Below, one piece after another: positions 54,056-64,000 of a stretch of DNA of 64,000 nucleotides (position 1 is the first letter of the stretch; each line of letters starts with the position of its first letter). The stretch covers positions 4,449,501 to 4,513,500 of the forward strand of contig JAYKKT010000059.1 of NCBI GenBank assembly GCA_036023115.1, read 5' to 3'. A program made the position numbers and the translations under genes. The notes under the pieces were generated by a model. That model saw only the letters and a list, made by a program, of their open reading frames with translations, had not been told where the DNA came from and ran no database searches. Source of the stretch: Brasenia schreberi. Taxonomy: Eukaryota > Streptophyta > Magnoliopsida > Nymphaeales > Cabombaceae.

Positions 54056-57000
54056 TAGACATGTCCGGTTCTGTGTAAACTGGAACTGATGGTTTGAAAC
54101 CGTAGGTTTTCATGATGATTCCAGTTTGCGGTTCTGGATCCGATTCTGGTTTTTGGATGATTTTGAATCCGGTTTTGGGTGATTGTGGATTCAATTTAAG
54201 TTTATAACTATAGTGGCATAGTCTATATAAAATGTATTACATTATACATATTTGTATATATATTAAATTAAAAAAGTATAGTTATATTATATAAGTTCTT
54301 ATAACTTATAAGTATTATATTTATTTATTAATTTATGTATCCATGATATATTACATTACAAAATGTATGAAGACCATGTAGTAGTAATGTAACTTTGTAA
54401 GTATATATTAATGTATATGTAATGTAACAATGTAACTCTGTAAGTATATATCATATATTACAAATATGATATATGTAATGTATTATGTAATATAACTATA
54501 TATATATTATATTATATATATATATAATAATAATAAGGTGTTAAACTAAAGTTATAATATTATAAAATATAATATAATAAAATGTATAAAAATTCATACA
54601 AGATGCATAATAAAAATAAAAGAAATAATGGGTTTGACCATAATTCACATACCTATGAATTATGCTCCCTACTTATCCTCCTTTTTAGGTGGAGAGCAAT
54701 TAAAACTCACATAGTTTTCTTACCTTTTAATAGAAACTTCTTACCTAAAATGATTGACTTTAAACTTAATCATCATTGTTATTGTTGTTTCATGCTTGCG
54801 TGGGATCAATGTCAATAGTATTTATACTAGTTTCTCTTTAATTAGTACAATCTTCATTATATATGTCAACCAATACTTTCTCACACTTTTGTGCTCGACG
54901 CCTTATTGTTGTCCAATCATCTAGGTAAACATGAGCTTCTAAGGTTTCAGGTTGTAAGATAAAACAGCGTTTGGTGCAAGATTATGATAATGTATGAACT
55001 ACTTTAAAGCTTGATAAATAAATAAATGAAAAGTCGGATAATAAACAACATATAATACATTTGTAGCATTATTAAAAACAAAAAAGAGGTCTAAAAGACA
55101 TTTACAAACATCCCAATTACATTCAAACAAATTTGATTATAGAAAATAAAGCTGCATAAACTTCGCTAATAAGTCACCTACAACATTTGATAGGTCGAAT
55201 TCCAACAATGCCCAACATCTTTTGAAATTTTTCTTTGTCTTTACCCATTCATTTCTAACATTAAGATGACTATAAAAAAAATTAAGTGTGTCTCTAATAA
55301 GTTGTATATGAAGTCGTATAATCTTCAAAGCATCTTTTACACATAGGTTAAGTACATGATATGCACATCGAATATGAAAAAATTTATCACCTAAAATAGC
55401 TTGATATATTCTTTGTAATTCAGAAATAGCGTACGTATTTGCAATAACATTATCAAATGAAATTGAATTTTTTTACAAGATAATTAATACTATTTAAAGA
55501 CTGATTTTAACATATAGCAAATATTTTGTGAAGTGTGTGATTCAAAACAACGAAGTGCAAGAATATGTTTTTGAATTCACCAACTCTTATCTACCCAATG
55601 AATAGTAACTCCCATATATGCATGCGATGGCCAATTACCAACCCATATATCAATATATTGTGATATAATAAGCTCAAATGAACAAAAATATGAAGCTAAC
55701 TTTGTTTTTTCTCTTTATATAATTTCTAAATATGTTTACTAACTGATTTCCTATAAAAATATATGCAGCTAAAGGATTATGATCGTTTTTATATAATAAA
55801 CAAATTCAAGTTTTTTACTAAAATTAAAAAAAAAGATGTTCTACTAAAACAAAACATGTAAATTTCTCTATACTTCGAGTGAAATTGTAATAGAAAAGCC
55901 CAACAAAAGAAGATTAGCCATTTACCGACGTAAAATTATTGTTTGAAATTGACCTTGATGAACATCTAAACCCATTATTGTTTGAAACTTTTTTATTACA
56001 TGATTTTTTAGTGTGTCATAGACGTTTACCGACTTAAAATTATATACCTTATGAGAGTAATTGTACTTCACTTGATTCGTACTTCTTTATTCATCGTATA
56101 ATTTTACAAAGTGAATTTTAAATAAATTGGATCCCTCGGGCTTACCTTTTGGAGGGTGTACTCCATGTGTAGATTGTATTTATTAAACTTTTTGTAGCAA
56201 AATAATTTTCTATACAAATGATACGTTAGTACCTATACCGCTACCTATATCTTTCATGCTTTCTTGACTGAGTGGTATTGATATCATAGTTCTTTCAAGA
56301 ATATGATAACTTTGGTTTCTTTTCAAAACGACTTTCCTTTTGTTTCTAGAACTAGAAGAATCGTCACCACGGTAAGCCATTAAAAATAATTGGATAAATT
56401 TAAAAAATAAATAAAATATGAATACAATGATATTATAAAATTAGAGTAGGAAATTCATAACTACTTAAATTTGACTTTTATATCTGTTGGTAAAATATAG
56501 TTATCGAATTAAAAATAAAATACTCAAAGTCTCAAATGATCCGAATTCAACAGTCTCACAAAGAATAGGGTTGTCATAGCAAGAGCGAGAGCATGAGTTT
56601 GTGATTTTTGTTTTCAAAAACTGTTATTTATAAAACAAAAATAATATTAATAAATAGTTTATTTTAAAAAATACTTTATATTCTGAAAAAACTAAGCGAC
56701 ACATGGTGCCCGCTGATAGTCGGGCGGGCTTTCCTGGTCACATGGCACTCGTTGTCTGGCCAGGACAGTTGATTCATGGCACCCACTAACAGTTAGGACG
56801 TCTTGGCGCCCACTCAGAGTCAGGCCGATTGGCCTGTCTCAACATTTGGTTTCGGTTCCGGTTCAAAACCATACCCATAACCGATGGTTCAATTCAAAAC
56901 CAGACTGGATCAGGTGGTTTGATTTGGACCCGAATTCGGAATTGATGGTTTGATTCAGAACCAAACCCGACGGTTCAATTGGAACTCAAACCATATGGTT

Positions 57001-57167
57001 TTACACCGGTTCCGTTTCCAAGCTGGTTTTTCAAATAGACAAACCATAACTGAACTAGTCTTGGTCTAGGTGCAAAACCAAAAGCGCCAGTTCCGGTTTG
57101 ATCCAATTTGTGGGCTGGTTCGATTTCGGGTCGAACTGTCAGACCTATTCCGAACCGGCTATGTCTA
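54056..57167. mobile_element. hAT DNA transposon, 3.1 kb, with 8-bp target duplication
   Basis: Bounded by TAGACATGTCCGGTTC and the inverse GAACCGGCTATGTCTA and flanked by the exact 8-base GTTGAGAC at 54048-54055 and 57168-57175. An 8-bp target duplication and a hAT-like transposase on the minus strand place it in the hAT superfamily. Both ends carry subterminal arrays of GGTTC/GAACC words (54060-54190; 56840-57165), as expected for transposase-binding regions. Confidence 0.9.
54870..56390 (-). pseudogene. Decayed hAT transposase
   Basis: Minus-strand pieces appear in order. A start-like MAYRGDDSSSSRNKRK lies at about 56380, followed by GVHPPKGKPEGSNLFKIHF (possible BED-finger remnant). The hallmark FHIRCAYHVLNLCVKDALKI is at about 55330-55390, with AISELQRIYQAILGDK just before it. 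LQPETLEAHVYLDDW, a typical hAT C-terminal phrase, is at about 54910-54960. Stops and frame changes separate them, and most of the catalytic middle and the dimerisation domain are missing. It is inactive. Confidence 0.72.
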
Positions 57168-57175
57168 GTTGAGAC

Positions 57176-57888
57176 TAATGGTTGAGATCTTTAAGTGCCT
57201 TTTAGTTTAAAATCCAAGAGTTGATCTCAAACACTTGAGATCTCTAAGAATCTTTGAGTACCAAATGAGTGTGAGCATTTACCATTATATATATATATGC
57301 CAAAAAAAAGAAATGTGAATATGATACTTTTGATTTGCAAGGTTTCAAACTCTCGTAAAATTATTGAATATCGATCATGACTCGCTAGCTCATTAATATT
57401 AAGCTGGCTATCGGTATGTTTCTGCATTTCGTTTTCTCCTCGAAGATTGTGTATGGACGATTTTCAAAAGCCTAAACGAAAAGGAGGATCACGTTTCTGA
57501 AATAAGCCGAAAAGTAGGCGTGCTTTTCGAAAATATCCTAAAATGGAGGACCTAATGAAATAAATGTTTGTTTTAATGCTGGGTCTGCTTTTCACATGAT
57601 GAGTGCTTTCTTTATAAAGGACAAGGAATAAAAAATTGATTTGTTTGTGCCTTCTTTTTTTCTTTTTCTTTTTTTATATATATCAAAATAAACAAATCTT
57701 AAGTGTTAATATTTTTTATTAAATAATCTTTTATAAACATCTTGAAATGAAGATTTGAATTAAAAATATTATTAATTTTTACTTTATATTAATTATAAAA
57801 TAATTTAAGTCTTTAAGACTCAACTCAAAGATTGAATGATAAATATTTTTAATAAAATTGTGTAATTTAAATAGTATGAAACTACTAT
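57176..57888. other. AT-rich spacer after the hAT element
   Basis: No gene was recognised. A short TA run lies at 57285-57298. Confidence 0.4.
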
Positions 57889-57906
57889 TCTCTCTCTCTC
57901 TCTTCC

Positions 57907-57963
<57 letters not shown>
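57889..57963. repeat. (CT)n then (TA)n microsatellite
   Basis: A short CT run followed, after TTCCCACA, by about 60 bases of TA. The stretch 57964-58384 has no recognised gene. Confidence 0.93.
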
Positions 57964-57971
<8 letters not shown>

Positions 57972-58384
57972 TTGGGTGGTGGTGATGGGACAGTGATACC
58001 ATATCAAAAGACTAGTGTGAGAAGGAAAAGCAAAGAGGAGAAAATACATTTTGAGTTGAGTATGATAACGTATCAAAAGACAATATGGAAAAACTTTCCC
58101 TAAACTTCTCTTTTATGATTGTTCCAGTATGTGTGTGTTGGGATTGAAGCTTGGTGCATGCAATTGATGCCCTTTATATTTTAGCTTTATGAAATTGTGT
58201 TTGGTGAAAAGCATTTGCACTTTTATATCTGTCTAGTTGGGGATCCGGCTGGACATGATCTGGAAGGCTCAGATCAAGCTAGAGTTGCTTGTCTGATACA
58301 ACCAAAGTTTCGAATTCAAGTCGAATTGGTTCCAAATCAGCCCACTATAACTGAATTGATGAGGAATTGCTTCCGGCTAGCTTG

Positions 58385-58660
58385 ATATATATATATATAT
58401 ATATATATAAGAAAAGTTTTAAATACCTAGAGTCAATTTTTGGGAAGAATTGTTGGAATGTTACACATATAATTAATGCTAGTTTGTTAAAATGGAGAGG
58501 ATCATCAAGTATTCTTTGTGATACCATTAAAGTTAAAAGGTAAATATTATAGAGCATCAATTAAACATGCCATGTTTTATGGTTATGAGTGTTGGTGAGT
58601 GGTCATACAAGAAAAGACGATATACATGATGAGGTTATTAGAAATAAATGATGTGTGACA
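58385..58660 (+). mobile_element. RTE-like LINE fragment, plus strand (L8a), with TA microsatellite
   Basis: After a TA run (58386-58408) the sequence reads AGAAAAGTTTTAAATACCTA, TAAAATGGAGAGGATCATCA and CATGTTTTATGGTTATGAGT. This matches L5 at about 37750-38090 with several deletions. It is interrupted by L8b and appears to resume at about 59052 (GGCACCAATAGAGGATAAAA). Confidence 0.78.
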
Positions 58661-58665
58661 TCAAT

Positions 58666-59050
58666 ACAACAACAACAACAACTAAGCTTTTTCCTATACT
58701 AGATAGGGTCAGGTACATGGATTCCTTGTTTCCACAAATCCCTATCATGTACCATGTTAGCAGTTAACTCACAATAAGCTCAATCATTCTTTATTGTTTC
58801 TTTCCAACATTTTTGTGGTCGTCCTCTACTTCTTTTAATACTTTCTAAATTTAGTTTTCTAACCTTCTTACGGGTTCTTCTTTTGATATTCTTTCTATAT
58901 GTTCAAACCATCTTAAATGATATTCTTTCATTTTATCCTCTATTGGTGTCACTCCTAATTTGTTTATAATAACCTCATTATGTATACGGTATTTTCTTGT
59001 ATGACCACTCATCCATCTCAACATCTTTTTTTCTATCACAGACATCATTT
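58666..59050 (-). mobile_element. RTE-like LINE tail inserted into another LINE copy (L8b)
   Basis: Minus-strand 3' end of the element, from ACAACAACAACAACTAAGCT to the CACAGACATC region. It sits inside L8a, whose GACATCAAT and GGCACCAAT flank it. The target duplication is not clean, so the exact edges are approximate. Confidence 0.75.
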
Positions 59051-60140
59051 CTGGCACCAATAGAGGATAAAATGAATTTTATAATCTTATATACATATAA
59101 AATGTGGACCTTAGATTCAAATGATGTCAGCATAATATATTGTATTCAACAAAATCATTAAGTTAGTAGAATCCTGGTTTAGAACTGAACCAAACGAGAA
59201 CCCACTTAATCGTGTGTTGATCCCTTTTCTAAGATTAACCATACCATAATAGCTCAATCTCCATTTTGCTTTTTCTCTATGGTTCTCATTTGTCAATATA
59301 TATATATATATATATATATATAGCCAATCCACATAGTTTATCATAAGACTTGGTTTTGTGTATCAAGCTCATGAAGAATCCATGTCAGGTGCCAAAGCTG
59401 TCGCTTGGGAAACAAGTTTTATGGTACTGAGCTTTTCGTTTTCGAGTCGATGGCATAACTGGTCACTAGATGAGCTGTGAAGTCAGCACAAGCCCCCATT
59501 TTTTGTCAAATTTTGGGTTCATCATTTTCTTTGCAAAAGAAATTGAAACTGGAAGTGATACATATAATATATAGAAAGAGAGAGAGGGGAAGAGAGTTAC
59601 TAGATAATTTTTCAATACTGAATATTGTTTGCTTGATAATTATCATTATTTGTGCAATCAATTATACGTAGTCATCAATACATATATGCCACATTGTATT
59701 TAATGTATTTCATATGCATTGAGGCTCAATTTACATTGTTTAGTAGATATTTGAAGGTCATTTAAACAAATCTCAACCATTTTATTAAAAATTATAAAGC
59801 AGTTGAATTATTGTTTTCACATGTGATTTTTTCTTTTGACAGAGTGATTATGACTGATTTGATAGAGTTTGTGAGATGGGGAGGGACAGGCGCGGTCCAT
59901 GAGGACATTCCACGACCATCTACGGCTTCAACCTTTGCCGACCACTGTCCACAACTTTCATATTTCTATTGCCAGCCGAATATTATCTACTTATAATAAA
60001 TATCTTCGAACATTTCATCTTTTTTCTTTTTGCAAAAATTTATTTTCCAAACCTAAAAAATATGTGAACTCTCATGCCTCTTCAGAATTTAGGCAACACT
60101 TAATTGTATTAGCCAGTCATCAATGGGAAGTGGGCAAGAT
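59051..60140. other. Intergenic stretch
   Basis: Begins with the end of L8a, then AT-rich DNA with a TA run at 59297-59322 and a GA run at about 59574-59590. No gene was recognised. Confidence 0.4.
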
Positions 60141-60350
60141 GGTTATGAATTTAGACTGATCCAAACTTCTCCCATTCCCCTCGTGAGGAATCCATTTCAC
60201 AGGTGAATCCGTTTCTCACCACAGTTATTTGGATTTCAACAGAACGGTTATGAATTTAGACTGATCCAAACTTCTCCCATTCCCCTCGTGAGGAATCCAT
60301 TTCACAGGTGAATCTGTTTCTCACCACAGTTATTTGGATTCCAACAGAAC
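60141..60350. repeat. 105-bp tandem duplication
   Basis: Units at 60141 and 60246 both begin GGTTATGAATTTAGACTGAT and end near CAACAGAAC. Only about two bases differ. Confidence 0.93.
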
Positions 60351-61242
60351 GGCGTGCTTCTGAAAAATGGATTTGACTTTGCGAAATTCATTTATTTGTG
60401 CATAGTTTGTTCAAACAAGAGATGGATTCCACTTCTCGAGTACGTCAGGATTTTGTGGGCAGATCAAACATGCTGCACCTTGCATTGGTACGAGTTCAAG
60501 CCATGCCACTTCGGACCTAAATGGGTCAAGTGCACATTGCTTACATAGATCCAGGTGAGACGAAGTTCAGTTGGGTGAGATCCAGGTGAGACGATCCATA
60601 TAAATTTTCAGAAAAATCAGACTGCTTACATAGATTTTTTTTATTTTCCATGAGGGGTCGCCTCACTTCACCCATGAATAGGTCCGCGGTTGAGACACTG
60701 GTGGCCATGGATTATTAAGATGAATGGGAATGGAAAACCGGTCACACGGCAGGCCTCGCAGGTTAGCCCGTCGAAATTTTGGGTGATTTAAGTAGATCGG
60801 ACTCTTCTTTGTTTGTCTACCATTAGGTTTGGTCATGGGTGTACATGGAAACCCATACCCATGGTAGGGAGGCCTTCAAAAATAGGGTTGTCATTCTTGG
60901 CTTGGGTCTGAGAATTGGTCTGGATCATGTTTTTCGATGCCCAAAGCCGACCAAAAGCTCCACTGGAATGGCATGATTTTACTCAGGGTGGTAATACTTG
61001 AACATGAATCATAATACTGATGCTAATAGCATCTCCCCAAGGATCCCAACTCCCTTAATCTGCACATGATTTAATATTTGGATATGAATTGGATTTGGAT
61101 TGTAATAAGTTTGAACCTAAATATTCTAATGCCATTGAGTTCAATCTTCCATATGTTCACATTTAACTTGATAAAGCAAGATTCATGTAATAAATTGTAA
61201 AAAAAAAAAACTAAAATCCCATTAAAGAGTTCAGGAGAATAT
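60351..61242. other. Intergenic stretch
   Basis: No gene was recognised. GATCCAGGTGAGACGA occurs twice in quick succession (about 60549 and 60578), and an A run lies at 61199-61210. Confidence 0.4.
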
Positions 61243-61440
61243 CAACGCTTGGTTCAAGTGGTTCGGCACTTGTTCCCCTTAAACAAGGTCTCCTGTTCGT
61301 GTTCAGGTCTTGTAAATGGTGAAAGGCAGCTTGAGAGAGCCTTATTGTAAAGTGGGTAAACCCGACCCGATCCGACCCATCTTTGGCCCACTAATCCAGG
61401 TCCTTATGGGCTACTGGATATTGGTGGTTTAGACCAAAAG
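61243..61440 (+). mobile_element. tRNA-like SINE, family B, copy 2
   Basis: Starts TTCAAGTGGTTCGGCACTTG (box A-like), then TTCCCCTTAAACAAGGTCTC with a box B-like TGTTCGTGTTCAGG. The body has ACCCGACCCGATCCGACCC-type text, which resembles but does not equal the copy at 15150. Confidence 0.52.
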
Positions 61441-61804
61441 AGTTAAAGAGAAAATATTGTACTTGGATCGGGTCATGCACGTATCAGTTTTCATTCCCCC
61501 ATCACTTTGAACGTTATTCACTTCTTCTCTTTCGCTTCTTAGCCCAATAAATTTAAGCAGGCCTAATGAGCTTAAGCTGCTCCGAACATAGCCCGGCCTG
61601 AGAATTTACGAAACGGGCCGAATCGAGCTTGGCTTGATTACACCTGTATGAAACGATTTAGAATATAAAAGATATGTAATAAAAAAGCTAATTAGGAAAT
61701 AGAAAAACAGAATAATATCACATAATTAAGCATATAGTATGTGATAAGTCTCCTTTTGGACACTGGTATATGCAACACCTACCAATATAAAAGACCACAC
61801 TTGA

Positions 61805-62040
61805 ACCAATTCTATTTGGATTGACCTTCTACAAGGAACTTTTCCAAAGCTGATGTCAATGACTTGAACTGGCGTTCTCGTAATGCTAATGTATAAGATA
61901 TGATGGTTCCATTTGCACTTAAATATAGACCTTTTGTGAGGAACTTTTCCAACATTGATGTCAACCACTTGAACTGATCTTCTCGTAATGCTAATGTATA
62001 AGATACGATGGTTTTATTTCCACTTGAGTTGATCTTTTGC
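61805..62040. repeat. Two diverged tandem units of about 105 bp
   Basis: Both units contain AAGGAACTTTTCCAA or GAGGAACTTTTCCAA, then TGATGTCAA, TTGAACTG, TTCTCGTAATGCTAATGTAT and AAGATAxGATGGTT. About 15 percent of bases differ. Short frames read both units but match no family I know. Confidence 0.8.
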
Positions 62041-62408
62041 ATCTATTGATGCTTGGTCCTTTGAAATAATTAAGAGCTTCGTCTATCAATAACTGAAGGT
62101 TGAGCTACTATTTTCAATCATTGGGATACATGACACTGCTAACAAATTAAAGGTTGCATTACTACTTTTAGAATATAATATCTATTATTATATGAGGGAA
62201 TTGTACCATAGATTATGAGCTTAAAGATGCTTTGTAAATGTCAATCATTTTTGGAGTGCAAAGTCTTCATAACGAAGACTATGAAACACCCTAATAAAAT
62301 GTTTTATTGATGTCTTAATTGGATAAGTTATTGTTGGCTTTTTAAATACTTTGTTTATATTTACTAATTTGTGAACTAATCTTTTGTTTATATTATTTAA
62401 ATATTTAG

Positions 62409-62561
62409 GACAATGGTGGTTGCAACTACTTTAAATGGTGTAATGTAGCAGAAGATGGATATTCTTCAAATAATGCAAATGAGTTGGAGTTGACTCGTAA
62501 AGAGATAGCAATGCTTAGAAGGGAATTGGAGACAATAAATACTAAAACAGAAGTTTGTTGA
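62409..62561 (+). pseudogene. GRF-type zinc-finger exon relic with coiled coil
   Basis: Directly after an acceptor-like ATATTTAG, the frame reads DNGGCNYFKWCNVAEDG, then NELELTRKEIAMLRRELETI, then a stop. GCxYFxW is the end of the plant GRF zinc finger, and the helix after it matches the coiled coil usual in such proteins. The first half of the finger was not found upstream, so this is a fragment or a single exon of a lost gene. These proteins are often transposon-associated. Confidence 0.45.
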
Positions 62562-64000
62562 ACACATGATTGGAGATTTCAAAAATGGCTTCAAAAGTAC
62601 CACATGAAATGTTGAAGAAAAGTATAAAAAATTTGAGAGTGTAGGAAGAATGTAAATGTAAATTATATGAATCATTTGATCATTGTCTTGATTATGTAAA
62701 TGAAGGTATATATTTAGATTCATTGATGTGGGTTTGGTTGTGTAGTCCTATATTTTATGAGAATGTTTCTTCTACTTTTCTGAGTATTCATAAAAGCAAC
62801 CTCTCATTAGCATTACGACCTTCACCCATTTATCATAATGGCCAACACTGCTTTTCTGATGTTAAGGAGAAATTGAGACACATGATAACAGCTTTTTATG
62901 AAAAACTACTATGTATTAACATTATTTCCTTTACTCGTTCATTAGATTAAGATAATATTATAGACCAACTTGAGATCACTCTTCCATTAGAAATAGAGTT
63001 GAATTTTGTTACAATAATATTACCGTGTTTATGATAAAAAAAAATTGAGATCACCATTCCATTACAATAACAACGTCCTTCACATTAGAATCGCATCTAG
63101 TGAATCGAGATAAAGTTGTTGCATTAACATTAACCATCATAATAAAAAATTAGAAGTAGCCATTAGAGTTGTCATATAATTACAATAACATTGCAGTGTT
63201 TATAATAAAAATTGTATAATCACCCTTCCATTCCAATAAAATTAGAATCAGAGTTTGCGGTTTAAATTAAAATTATATAAACTTATAGTTACATTAAAGT
63301 CGCAACATTTGACATTCTCTTTAAAACATTCTCACTCAGTTAAACATATATATACAATACACCACCAATACCAAGATATTAAAAGATTGTGTAAGAATAA
63401 CATAACTCAAGCAACTAATAGGTAGAAAAGTACCTATAAAAATTTTACTTGTCAACTGAAAATTAAAGCTAAATTTTGTTACGAACACTACTAAGGATCT
63501 TCATTTGACTCTTCTGCAATACCTAAACAATAAGATAGGATAGCAATAATTCTTATTATATAATATATTAAATAATAACATATCAACCACATTATCATAA
63601 AATCACCTAAATGAAATAAAGAATAACATGACTAGCATTAAAATATACCAGGCACATTTTTACAATTCTTTTTATCGTGACTAGCCATAAACATTGTATT
63701 TCCTAGGTGGCTTAAAGACAACCATATCTTTGTTGGCATTCCTCTGTCAAGACATTGAATAGAGTGTGAGTTATTTTACGAATGAAAAAAATAATATATA
63801 CGTATAAATTGAAAAGTTACAAATTTTTTAACTTGTAAGGACATGCACGTGAGCCATGACCAAAGTGCTTGCATTAATACCTAACTCGATATGTTTATTG
63901 CTTTCTTTTATGCAAATTAGATCACAATCTTGCAAAATAATTCCTTGACTCTTGTCACAATTAGTAGAGTGTATTATGGTCATATATCTACTTGATGAGA
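62562..64000. other. AT-rich end of the window, no gene seen
   Basis: Repeats short phrases such as TTACAATAA and AACATTxxxGTGTTTATxAT at about 63010 and 63180. No coding region was recognised. Any gene starting beyond 64000 cannot be judged. Confidence 0.4.

Noticed and set aside
61726..62042. Two overlapping minus-strand frames with repeated phrases (SFGKVPCRRS / NVGKVPHKRS)
   Set aside because: The repetition comes from the underlying 105-bp tandem duplication; no family or splice context supports a gene.

Overview
The window is nuclear DNA of a flowering plant. The support is four genes with plant protein families (importin-alpha, RAE1, a plant-type P-loop GTPase, a GATL glycosyltransferase), multi-exon structure with plant-like introns, leaders rich in CT repeats, and a large load of plant-type LINEs, SINEs, a hAT transposon and AT/CT microsatellites. 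The species cannot be fixed from sequence alone.

Layout. 1-5.4 kb: gene-free, with microsatellites, two copies of a tRNA-like SINE and a LINE zinc-finger relic. 5.7-12.1 kb (+): a complete importin-alpha gene, ten coding exons, 529 codons. 12.2-22.7 kb: gene-free and transposon-rich, with a cluster of tRNA-like SINEs (13.4-15.9 kb) followed by two inactivated RTE-like LINEs on the minus strand (16.2-19.2 and 19.8-22.7 kb). 22.9-24.4 kb (+): a three-exon gene for a P-loop GTPase-like protein with a C-terminal membrane anchor; its 5' end appears broken. 26.2-46.9 kb (+): a complete RAE1 mRNA-export gene, eleven coding exons, 346 codons, stretched to 20 kb by insertions in its introns (two SINEs with LINE-like tails, one tRNA-like SINE, five LINE copies, a hAT MITE). 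47-51.3 kb: repeats only. 52.0-53.1 kb (+): an intronless, GC-rich GATL gene (GT8 family). 54.06-57.17 kb: a hAT DNA transposon with terminal inverted repeats and an exact 8-bp target duplication. 57.2-64 kb: LINE fragments, tandem duplications, a SINE and a GRF zinc-finger relic.

The genes are not an operon or an obvious cluster. Two of the four (importin-alpha and RAE1) act at the nuclear pore in opposite directions of transport, probably by coincidence. The most informative signals are in the repeats: target-site duplications can be read for many insertions. A SINE family shares its 3' tail with the resident LINE, a MITE shares its ends with the resident hAT element, and a tRNA-derived SINE family has at least twelve copies. 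RAE1 also carries a GC-AG intron. Exon boundaries were deduced by hand from splice signals, reading frame and recalled family sequence; no alignment or transcript evidence was available.
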